A stretch of 64,000 nt of DNA, taken from assembly GCF_965638725.1 (NCBI RefSeq), contig NC_134960.1, positions 5,458,501-5,522,500 of the forward strand, written 5' to 3'. Positions 1 to 11,500 of this stretch are shown in pieces. The notes under the pieces are model-generated. The model was not told the DNA's origin, did not search any database, and was given only the letters and a program-made list of their open reading frames with translations. Both the position numbers and the translations under genes were made by a program. Source of the DNA: Aptenodytes patagonicus (lineage: Eukaryota; Chordata; Aves; Sphenisciformes; Spheniscidae). Each line of letters begins with the position of its first letter. Positions within the stretch are counted from its first letter, which is position 1.

Positions 1-450
1 CCCGCGGGCACCTGCCCAAAACCCGGGCTCCGGGCCTTAAATGAAGCGTCCCCGCGGGGCCGGGGCTGGTGGGGACTCTTATTCTGACAGCGGTGCGGGC
101 AGGAGGACAGGCAGGTCCCGCCGTGTCATCTGCTGGCAGCACGTTAGAGCCTCCGGTCTTATAACGCTACGCGGAGGGGCTACTATGACAGTCCGGGTCA
201 GTGAATGACGGTCCCTTCCCAAAATACCGGTTAAAGCCCAGGTGACAACTTCTAGGCTGTAGGTAAGGTGCCGTGTTTGGTGTTTTTTTTTTTTTCCACG
301 TCACTTTTTACTTCGAAGCCGGTTAGGGAGCTGGCGTGAGAAACCGCAGCGTGCTGGGTAACGCTGAGGTGGAAGCGCGCCTTGCAGGTGCGGTGGTGTC
401 AAAGGCAACGTGGGAGGCATCGAAGGAAACAAAAATCGTTATTTTAAAAA
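1..450. promoter_or_regulatory. GC/CpG-rich island edge, possible untranslated first exon
   Basis: The first ~180 bases are very GC- and CpG-rich and the signal fades by about 450. A good splice donor (CTGTAG then GTAAGG, GT at 263-264) follows a stretch without a convincing ORF, so a non-coding first exon ending at 262 on the plus strand is possible. It could belong to MYOT or to a gene left of the window. The sequence alone does not decide. Confidence 0.45.
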
Positions 451-1937
451 GCAAAGTGTCTCTATTATTACTTACTCTTTTCGTCTTGTAAGGTCAAAAG
501 TCTTTTCGGATTTATTTTATTTTTTTCACCCAAATCGAGGTGGAACGATTTGAGGAAAACAGAACTTATCCATTGCTGTGACAAGTGAACCTGTGCATAC
601 TTAAGAAGTGCAGTATTCTAGAAAACAAAGTAAATCTATTTCTCTACATAGCCTGTAGGTAAAATGAATGAATCTGTACACAGGCAATGATAGCAAAATG
701 GTATAAAAACAAGTTTCAACGAGTTTTCTCCACCAGTAAATGAGAACATAGTGTGGACGTGCTCCAAAAATTTGAGCCAGCTTCAAATTCCAAGAGCATG
801 CAAGGGGAAGGTTAGGGAATTTTTTACTAGAAAACCTCTGTTTACGTACAGTTAATTTACAACTGATATTGATAATTACCTTTAGGAAATGAAAGCTTTG
901 AATCTTTAAAACAACAGCGATGTCTTCAGTTGATCTTCCCCCCACGGGAATTTATGACCTCGTGGAGCCCTTCTTCGGGCTCTCCGATGAGAGGAATACA
1001 ATATACTGCGTATATATAGCAGCGAAACAGCTGATCTCGGTGCGGCAAGATTACAATTTTTTCCAGCACATGTAACTGTGTGGATTTATATTCTCATTTT
1101 TTATTAGTAGCTTTATGTTTATTTTGGGGGGTTATTTATTTATCCTGGAGCTGAAGTTGTTTGTCAGTTTTAACAAACTTGCTCAGTTTGCTCTAATTAA
1201 ACTTTCCTCTTTTGTAAGTTGATGGAAAGCCCACGTTTAGACATCAAGGACCTGCAAAATAAATGCAGGGCCTTTGAGCAGCTCGGCTTGCCCTACTTTA
1301 TCCTGCAGCTATGTCATTCGGCCAATTGTTAGCCCTAACAGCAAATCTCGGGAAATCACTTCAAACGGAGCAGCACAGTCCTTGGCATTCCAGTCCTAAA
1401 TCTCAATTGGATATAAAGAGCTCTGAATTCAAAAAACATTAGAGAAGAAATCAGGATACTTGGTTTCAAAGGTTTAGTTTTAGGCTTAAAGAAAGTGGAA
1501 CCTGTCTCATGCTTCCCTATGGTGTAAGGAATTTCTCGGCACAAATAGCCAATTCTCCGAGAAATAGTACATTTAGTATTTTGACTGGACCCAGAGGTCT
1601 TTCGTTAAGATGATATGTGGCAAACTACTTTGCTTAGCAGTAGTATCGACAGTATAGGCTTAAGGCAGGTGGTGGGTTGTCTCAATATTGTCTCAATAGC
1701 CGTGGTGAGCACTGCACCTGAGTCAGAGTGCGTGACTTGTTATTGGAATCCGAAGTGTTCATACAGTTCCAGAATAGTTCTCCTCAATCCTAAATCTCTT
1801 TATTTTAAGCTCAAGCTTTAACTGTCAGTTGCCTGAACTTCATACTCTTTGGATTGCTAATGACTGCTCACGACACAGCATTTTTGTGATTCAAATGGTG
1901 ATGTACGATTTATTTTATCTGTATTGTCTTCCTTAAG
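451..1937. other. Non-coding upstream region of MYOT
   Basis: AT-rich sequence before the first recognised MYOT coding exon. ORFs here (for example 601-945 minus and 1615-1821 plus) are short, low in complexity and match nothing I recognise. Untranslated MYOT exons or muscle enhancers could lie here but cannot be pinned from sequence alone. Confidence 0.5.
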
Positions 1938-2537
1938 GGAAAATCCACACCAAGAAAGCCTCTATTCTGCAAGGCAAGGGTTCCATTCTATCCAGGAGCC
2001 CAGCCAAGAAAGCTTTCGTGGCCTACCACCTAGTTTTTACCAGCCACCTATCCAAAGCCAATTATCACCAACAAAAATCCAGGACAGCCGTGAAACCTCT
2101 CCTATGAGTGTCCCTAATTTCCCATCCGTTTCCTCTATGTGCCAACCAACCATGTTTAACTACGAACGTCCAAAACACTTTATCCAGTCTAAGAAAGTGT
2201 GTCAAGGGCAACAGCAGCCTCCGGGACCCGCAGCTTCTACCGAGTCAAGCAGACAAATCAAACAGTCCTCCATCCTAATACAGCCTCGTAACCCAAGTGG
2301 GCAGAAATTCTCCTCCTCGTCATCACTGAGCTCTTCAATCACGCTCTCCTCGCCTTCCTGTAGTGCCCCTAAGGAATCCACATATCCTGTCACACCTGCA
2401 TCTGCGCAGTCTCCTGCTAGCTCATCATCTGGGCAGCGGCTTATATCCATGCCTAACCAACCCCCCGCAGCATTCCTGTGCTCAGTGCTACCCTCGCAGC
2501 CCGACTATAGCCACACTCCTTCTCCTATGGAACCTCA
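1938..2537 (+). CDS. MYOT: MYOT exon with start codon, serine-rich N-terminus
   Basis: The acceptor AG is at 1936-1937 and the donor GTAAGT at 2538. Coding from 2152 gives residues 1-129, including IKQSSI, the serine-rich block and FLCSVLPSQPDY, all typical of myotilin. The 214 bases before 2152 stay open in frame, so the exact start is inferred. Confidence 0.93.
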
Positions 2538-5500
2538 GTAAGTATATACAGGCTTCTAACCTCCCCTTGCTTTCCTCTGGCCTGGCCTCTCCCGTGCTCT
2601 GACCATCCCAAATCCAGCCGTCTGGTGAAACACCAGCTCGGCCGAAGCCAATGGTACAACTCCCATTGACTTCTGATGTTCGAGGCAGGACTCTGCATGA
2701 ATTGGGTTAGGAGGCTGAGTGCTTGCCCTTGGTGTCTGTGTGGGAGAGATGGGTATCCACCAGGAATTAAACTGCACAGAAGTCATGTCACGGGCTGCTG
2801 TGCAGGTTTTCTGGGGTAGGTTGAACAGTTTAGTTTGGTTTGATGGAAATCTCTTGTTTAAGGGTATCCAGAACAGAAGACGGACACCCATCTCAAATTA
2901 ATTTCTCTCAACAAACGTGGCTTATGAATGGGGGGCAGGGAGGAAGGCAGTAATATTTCCCCATATAAACAACATAAAGATTCCTAGTAAGTCTCAGCAG
3001 TATTTTCAGGTTCCACATCGTGATGGGACTCTACACTCACCTGCAATACAGTTTTCATTAGTCATATGTGCTAACAAAAAGGCTGCCACTTGAAAATTTT
3101 ACACCTTCAGACTAAAGACCAAATTCTTTCCTGAATATGTATTATATCATTTTGCCTTTGGGCTGCAATCCAAATATCTCCCAAGGTCAGCGAGATCTCA
3201 AAGGGAGCTGGGTCTTGCCTTCTCACCAACTTGTATTCCTGCCAATATTAGCTGAAGGTCCTGGGGAGGGAAAGTCAGTGTAGAATATGCAACAAACACT
3301 CAACCAAGGATATTAGAAAGGTGATAGGGGCAGGGGGTCCTGCTGGCTTGGATATAAATTCAGGTTTAAGTGTCAGTTTGTATTCAGGAAATCTGAATGT
3401 TTCTGGGGTTTTTTTTGAATCGCAGCACTGTGGGAAGCGGAAAGGTAAGACGGAGTGGGCTGGCTGGGGCACTCAGGAGTGTTTCTTAAAAGTACTGCAG
3501 GAGTCGGGGGGGGATTAGATATGCACCTGGAGTAACCGCTGGGTTTTGTGTATGTAGTGTGGCCTTGTTTGTTTTCATAGCAAAGGGCTTTGGTGCCTCA
3601 CTATGCTTTTTGTATAAGCTGCTCTTAAATGCAACATCCTGTGAGTTGAGGAATTATTTTCCTAATCATCCTACAAATGAGCAAACGGGGACATGAGACA
3701 TATTAATCTGTTGGGCAAATTATGAAAGTTCTTAACTTATAACTTGGGCAAGCTATTAAGTCCAAGCAGTGCTGGGAGTACGTACCAGAATTTTAACCCT
3801 TCTACCCTATTCTAATCAGCAGAACAAATTCCCAAGCGACAGCAAGAAGAGGATTTTGAATAGAAATAATTGCTGAACACAACTGCAGCATACAAGGCCC
3901 CGCTGCGTGTAATGAACCGGGTTAGATCCTGTCAGCACAGAGTGCTGTGACCTCTAGTAGGCCTTCACAACCCGTTTTGAGGGATGCTTCTCTTTTCCTA
4001 GCACCTTTCAGAAACAAGTCTACTATCTAACTCCAAGACTTGATTGTGTCTCTTGACTGTGGATTACAGGATCAGGCTATGTGGGGGGTTGCAGCAAGGG
4101 CTCCTAAAGACCCAGCCTAGCTTGGGGTAAGCTTGGCTATTGAACATCTGGACAGAAATGCTGTATGAAGTAACTTTCTGGGGCCAAGGAGAAGAGGACA
4201 ACTAAGAAGCTATTTGTTCATACCTAATCAACTAGTTTGTGACCTTGCTGTGGATTTGCAGCACCCAGGGCCTTTTTAACAATTGAGATTGTACAGGAAT
4301 GCAGTTTTTGAGGGAGAACTTGCTCCTGGACAAACTCGCATTGCTCAGTGGAGTTAGTGGTTCCCTCAAAACACTGCTAGCCTTACTGCACACACCCGAG
4401 TCAGGGCAGGGGCCACTGCAGGATGTGGGGATGCTGAACAGCGACCCACAGCAAACTGCTGTGAGTGTTGTGGGAGGACACTCAATGACTTGGCTAGACC
4501 ATGATGCTTCCTCTTAAGTTTTTGATACTCAATTATGTCACCTAGCCTATCTCCCACATGCTTTACAGGTCCATTTGAACCACAGTCTCTAGGTAGCAGG
4601 TTCACGTTTTTGTGTGTATTCTATGAAGCTGTAGCAAACAGTCAAGCAGGCCTACAGGAATAACTTTGTTTTCTCTTCCTGCATGAGTAGTTACTCACAA
4701 CCAATGTATAACAAACAAGCTAGCATCAACTCTATGCAGAAGACATCAGACCAAGAAATTCGAGGAACAAAAGAGGCCCTCATTCAGGACTTGGAAAAGA
4801 AACTCCGATGCAAAGACAACCTTCTGCAGAATGGCAACCAGGTAAGGGAAATCTGCTGATTAAAGAACCAGTTTGCTCTGACTCTTGGTAGTGCAAGCGG
4901 GGATGCAGAGACTAATTCTAGTGCCCCAGAGGCTGGAGCCTCCAAACTAAGCTGAAAGCAGAAGGAAACGCAGGAGCAACACTGCCCAAACACCTTTACT
5001 CAGAACCTCAACAGATCCCAGCAAGAGCTCTTTGAGCCATTTATGACCAGAATATTCTTTCAATGTGAGGTAGCTGATTTTTTCCATTAGAAATGTAAAA
5101 AAACATCTCTTCCAACAGTGACTCCATTTTTAATCACGGCTCAGGGCTGGTGTAAAAGGCGTGGTTCTGAAAGATTTACATCCAATCTCTTCGTTTCCAA
5201 TACCCTCTTCACAGTTATTTTTGCTATTAGAATGCAAATAGCTGAGGTTCAGCTCAGCCCTGAGAAGGCCCTTCCCTCTAGAGGAGCACCATATGGCTAG
5301 TGCATGATGAAAGCTGGCCTGAATGTGTGGCAAGAGAGATGGTTGCTCTAAGTCTGTCTGTAGGCATCTACTGTGGCAACTGAATGTCTGCATCTCCTGT
5401 GACTTCAGTAAGGGATGCGCTGACTTCTGAAAGCCATCTGATGCAGCAAGATGGCTTTGACCTACTATTGCCTTTCCCTCTCATCCTACCTTCTTGGCCA

Positions 5501-8500
5501 GCACACAACACTCAAGCTGTCTTTGAATTTGTGCAATCAAATTAATAAGGCTAGGGTCAGGAGAAAGGTACACGTGAAGAGCCGTGGCACAAACTGGAAC
5601 TCTCTGCTGGGGATCCTGCTGAGCATCACATCCACAGACAACTAGAAACCCAAGGAGAATCCCTCAGTTCTCCAGACACGGTTTCACCCTGGCTTTCAAC
5701 GCTGGGGCTAATAAACCACCCCAAATCATTAGAAACTTGGAGAAGTACCAGTATTTGAAAGCTCATTGTAGAGACCATCACCGCATGTGGTAAACCTCTT
5801 TGATTTCTTTTTATATGAACAACAACAAATCAAAGAAATTACATGAGCTTTTATCATGAAGTCTGTCTCCTGTAAGAAGGTCTCTTAGTCTCAGTACCTA
5901 CTTATTTATTCTGCAAAGGGACAAAATGCAGTCCCCTTTACCAAGAAATCCAAATCTGGAAGAAAAATTTGCTTACCAGTAGGGAAGCACATTACAGCAA
6001 GCTAGAGTGAGCAGGTCTCTAACGTGGGAACCTTCCTGCTGGCTGGAGGCAGACTAGTGTAAAAGCCCAGTGTTCCATCTTCTTTCCCCTGAAGCAGAAA
6101 GGAGTTTTTCCATTACCATCAGTGGGAACAGGTTTGTGTCATAGATATAATTTTAAATATTGAAGGAAAAAAAAATATATAGGTCAAATCTGACTTAATG
6201 TGTCCCGAACACGAATGTCCTATCTGCTGTAAGAAAACTTGCCATTGCAAGCCAGCTTTTCTTCCCATAGAAAGCCAGGCTAAAAATAAGGCTTATGCAA
6301 TCACCAGTCTGTGTCCTCCTCCCCTTGTCCTCCAACAATGTCTGAACCAACTGGCCAATCTCAGCCACACTTGATACAGCTGTAATGACCTCAGGGATAT
6401 TGAGCTCTCACAGGTTTTGCAAAAGGTCTCTCTCGCTCTCTTCTAAAGAAAAGTCCCACAGGCCTCCCCAAGCCCTCATCTACCCAGGAGTAGCCAAGTA
6501 CATGTCCCGTACACAGTAGCAATTCAGTCAGAGCTTGTCCTCACAAAACCCAAATCCAAGGTAAACTTTGTGGGAAGCAAAGCGTCAGGTGTTCTGGTGC
6601 TCAGGGGACTAACGTACTCTTCTAAAGTAACCCAACTGACAGAACTTGAATTTAACTCTGCATATATTTATCCCCGTGTGCTGCATCCATATTGTAGGAA
6701 CTTACTGTTACATGACTGAAACGCATTCTTGCCTCCTCTCAAGACAGCACACAGCATTTCGTAAGGCGGCTGTTGCGCTGGTATAAGCTTCCCTTGTGCT
6801 TTCAGGGGTACTGGTGCTCCTCTCTGGCTGTGTCTGCTTCTGGTGTGGCTCTTGCTTTTTTGGGAGTAGGGGACGCTAGCATCCATCATGCCTCTAGCTC
6901 CTGAAGTAAATCCACAGCTGAATGACTTGGGAAGTTTTCCCAGTGCTAACAGAAAGGTACCCTGGGACTTACTCTGGCTTCTGAGATAATGCCATCAGCT
7001 ACCCATAAATAATCCCAGCAGAGAAAGAGGAGGAGTGGAAGGCCACAGATGGCATTAGAGAGGCTTTGATGAACAGGCAGTTTAATCTTTTATGCATTTC
7101 AGCGCTGTATATATTGAGGCTGACTTCAGTAGGCATCACGGACTGCAAACCCTCTGGAACAGACGTGGTGTTTCTATTCAGCCGCTGCTTTCATTGACAA
7201 CACCCTAATTTGTAGCATATTAACGTGCTCTTATAAGCTGATCTGAAATAGTAAATGGACTTCTGACTATAATTCCTCTCCGCTCTGCTTTAAGCGATTA
7301 ACTTATGAAGAAAGAATGGCTCGCAGGCTGCTCGGACCAGTAAATGCTGCATCTGTGTTGGAAGCACAAAGTGAAGACAACATGCAGAACGCACAGGTAA
7401 ATGGGGACCTGTCTCTAGAACAATGATTTCCTGGTGACTGTGTTGTGACCTGCTTGTACCTGAATAGGGCGGAGAGTTGAGGTTTTCTTGGTACCACTAC
7501 GGAAGGGAAGGGAAGGGAAGGGAAGGGAAGGGAAGGGAAGGGAAGGGAAGGGAAGGGAAGGGAAGGGAAGGGAAGGGAAGGGAAGGGAAGGGAAGGGAAG
7601 GGAAGGGAAGGGAAGGGAAGGGAAGGGAAGGGAAGGGGACAGCTCTCACTGGCAGAACTCTGTATAGTAGGGATTTGGGGTTTTTTTGGGGGGCATGGTG
7701 GCAGATGGGGGGAAATTTAAGCACCATCCCCTTGCTGGGCCTGATCTGTAGGAATGACCTCTCCAGGGAGGAATTACAACAGCTGCTGCACAGCACATTA
7801 CACCCTGCCTGTGACAGGCAGGGAGCAGCACAGCGAGGGATACAGGTACCCACTCTCTAAGAGCCCGAGTTCAGACTTGGCCAGGACAGCAAGATTTACA
7901 CCTGTCACTGTTTGGAATAAGTGACATTGACTACAAGAGGTCAGGGCCTTGGGGTGGGATCGGTTGGGTTTTAGCTCTTCCAGGGGCCTGCAATCATTAA
8001 GAGAAGGCAAGGCAGTTATTTTAGCAGCCCACATGCTGATAGACGAGAATCTATTACTACTGGCATTTTCAAAAGCATTTTAGTTGGAGACTTGCATCAT
8101 TCATTGGTTATTCAGGCCAGTTAAAAGCTCTCTTTGGCACTTCTGTGATCAAAGTTAGTTGAAATGTCTGTGATGTGGCACTGGGTACCTGTGCAGCCAA
8201 AGAAAACATCCCTCCTGCCGCACGCACACAGGGAGGCAGCAGGCTGGCATACACCTTCCAAAGTGCAGTTAGCAAAACTCTTCAATGAAAAAGAGACACT
8301 TAAGATCACAGCAAGGGAGGAATATAGAATTTGAACTATTTCTCCCTAACAATCACCTGACAACAGGAGGCAAGAAGGGAATATTATGGATTTCAGCGAG
8401 CAAGGGAAACCTCATTTTTTGCAGAGAACAAGGAAACATTCAGTCAAAACATGATGACTGACTTTTCAGGGTGTGTCAAATGCTGCATAAAAAGGAGCAT

Positions 8501-11500
8501 TGGAAGGAGAGATTGGCTTATGTTTGGAAGATCTTATTCCCATTGTTCAGTCTTATTTTTAAATATTGTAGTCACTGATTCATTCAGCCTCCTGATTCCT
8601 CAGGAACTTAACTACACAGTCAGTCCATATAATAAACCATTAGAATTATCATCAGCAACTTCATCACTACAGCATCATTTCACAAGACAAGTAATAATTG
8701 TACAGAACTTGTGTAAATGAGCAGATACAAGCAATTGCCTTTGGACTCAGCATTGAGCTTAGTCAGCAAAACCCTTACTCATGTGATGCTCCCCCTGAAC
8801 TGAAGACTGCTTCTGTGCTTGAAGTTTAAACCCAGGCTTAAACATTCCACAGGACTGGGCTACAGAACACAGAACCAAGCATGGCGATGGCTCAACGCAA
8901 ACACGCCAGAAATTTCCATGCAGTTTCCTCTATCTGACTCCATTGCTAAAATGAGTCACTGGTAATAAAATCTGCTTGTATTTTCCAAACATCCAAGTTC
9001 CTAGCAGGAATCAATCCTGGGTACTTTAGCAGATTTACTCATGTGATTGTGGAGTTGTCTGCAAGCTTAGTTGGTGCTGTGATCTAGAAAGAAAAATATT
9101 TTCCAGCTCAGCATGTGTTCATTGCTATTGGTACCATATTTAAGTGGGCACAATACAGTGTTCTTGCCAGCGATTCCACTGCTATTCCTGCTATAGGGAA
9201 GGACACTCCGTACTTAGCTCTCATTTTAGATACTGCCAGTAGTACTACTCCCCTCTAACAAAGGTTATTGGCTGGCCAAAAATCTTGCATGCCAAACAAA
9301 ACTGCTGCACCTACCACCTGTGCAGAGTGATGAGAAGTTGTCCCATTCTATTAATGGTACTTGTTACTGTCATGGCAAAGCCTAGGGTGAAAACAGAGTG
9401 TATTAGCTCCTGATGCAAGTTTCTTTATCTCTTGTCCCAATGACTTCTGAAGTATTCAGTTTGCTTTTAAGCAGCAGTCAGGATACTAACTTAAAATGGC
9501 TTCTCGTTCAGTTTATAGATAAAACTTTCTCTCTGAGTTAACTCACCTCTCCTCTTCCTCTTTCCAAGCACCAGAATGCAGAAAACATCAGGCTGCAGGT
9601 TCCTACAACACATGTAAGGTAATGTCGTGGTTTAACCCCAGTCAGCAACTAAGCACCACACAGCCACTAGCTCACCCTCCCCTACCCCAGTGGGATGGGG
9701 GCGAGAATCAGAAGAGCATAAATTTGTGCTGCGCTACTCTTCAAGACCTTATTTTAAATGTTTCTAGACCATGGTAGTTTTACTTCGCTACTTATCACTT
9801 TTTCTGAAGTAGTAATTACGAAATTCATTTACTCCTTTTCAACTAAAACTCTACCATTTGTGGATGGTTGATGATGCCTATGATCTTAATCCAGTCAATT
9901 CTAAAGGTTTAAAGACTCCACGTACCTAGGGCAAATACGCTTCGTATTCTAGAAGCTATAACTCTAGTCAAAGCAAGGTTCGACGATGTAAATGATGAAA
10001 CATAGCATGATGAAACACAGCCTACGTTGCTTTTGTGAATTCTTTTGGATATTAGGCTAAAGATGAAGGTTTCATATGTTATGCTTCTGTCTTGAATTGA
10101 ACAACTTGAGCAAGATAAGTGGTTGATCAAACCTCGTGCCTTACAGCTGAAAAACAAACCAGAACTGTAGTGTTGGATTCCTAAATGTGTTGAGGGACTC
10201 CAGCTGCAATTGGTGCTTCAATGTCATTTGTGCTATGGTAACTTTTACACAATTAACTGTTTCTGTCCACTTTTTAGGAGCAGACCGTCCTCAAGAGGAG
10301 ATGAGCGTGGACATGACTCCATCCAGGAAAAGTTTTTTCAGCCACGTTTTACGCAAGTGCCTGAAGACATAATTATTGAGGAGGGGCGATTCTGCAGGCT
10401 CGACTTCAAAGTAATACCAGCCTTTCACTTTCAGTCCTATTAGCTCTGTGGGGTGTGTGGCATGAAGAGAGGTCTCTGAGCCGCAGTGTCTTTGCACTTA
10501 AATAAGCCAGAGCACTAACGGCAGACGGTGCAGGGTCTCTCCAGGCAATGTAAACAAGAAATAGGAGATAGGTAAATGTTTCAGCACTTTCCCTTGGAAA
10601 ATGTAAGTGGAATTAACTGAATAAGAATATGGTTAAAGCTAAATAGTGGTAAATATGGACCGCCACAGAAGACCTTCTAGACCTCATTGGGAAGAATGAA
10701 TGTTAAGGCCCTGCTGAAAGAAGGCATTTAGGGACGTGACCTTGTGCTTTGCACTGAGACTCCACTGACTTCAGTGAACACATGCTGGACACATGTCCAG
10801 CAAGGCCTGTTTAGGACTAGCCCGACTTTAATGAGTCTTCTCTGAGGTAACTGTGCCCTTGCTGGAGCAGACAATCTGGCAAGGAAATGCCCTAATTACA
10901 AACAAACAAAATGCCAGAACGGCCTGAAGCTGCATGGCAATTGTACCAACCCTAGGGTAAGAAAAAACCTAGGTCTTCTGCACATGCAACTTTACTGCAA
11001 AGGCTGTTTGCTGATTGTGGTTTGGCTTGGTTTTTCCTAATCATTTCCAATCCATTTTTCTTAAGTCAACTCTTGCCAGACTTTGGCATAACCTTTAGCC
11101 ATTTTGCTGCAAATTGCTTAACTTCTGAATGTCATGGACAACCTGGAGCATGTCTGCAGGACAGTTTATTACATACATTATCAAAACAGTATGGATGTCA
11201 GCACTGCTGACAGTGCTAGCTGTGGGATTAAAAGGCTGAGTTCCCCCCCTCCATGAACCCACAATGAGTATCTTTGGCCTAATCCAAACTACCTCACAGG
11301 ATGGGAACAACAGGGGTTTGCAGGAACAGCATCCACTGTCTTGTAGCTAAACCTCGTCTCTCCATGGCACCTCATGAGCCTTTCTCTCTGTGCAGCTCCA
11401 CATTAATATTCAAAACTAGGCAAGACTGTAAAATTTTTCAGTAGGATCATGATTTGATCTTCTATTGGCATCAAGCTCCCTATAGCATTGAAGGGCTTTT

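Noticed and set aside
601-945. Minus-strand ORF of 114 residues
   Set aside because: Residue composition looks like chance coding of AT-rich DNA, with no domain, splice support or recognisable homology.
7477-7860. ORFs with GREGK repeats (+) and SLPFP repeats (-)
   Set aside because: They are translations of the GGAAG microsatellite. All frames of a stop-free pentamer array are open.
9614-9619. Nearer GTAAGG splice donor for the MYOT 50-nt exon
   Set aside because: Using it would leave phase 0 and shift the next exon out of frame. The GTAATG donor at 9619 gives the conserved VRSRP join.
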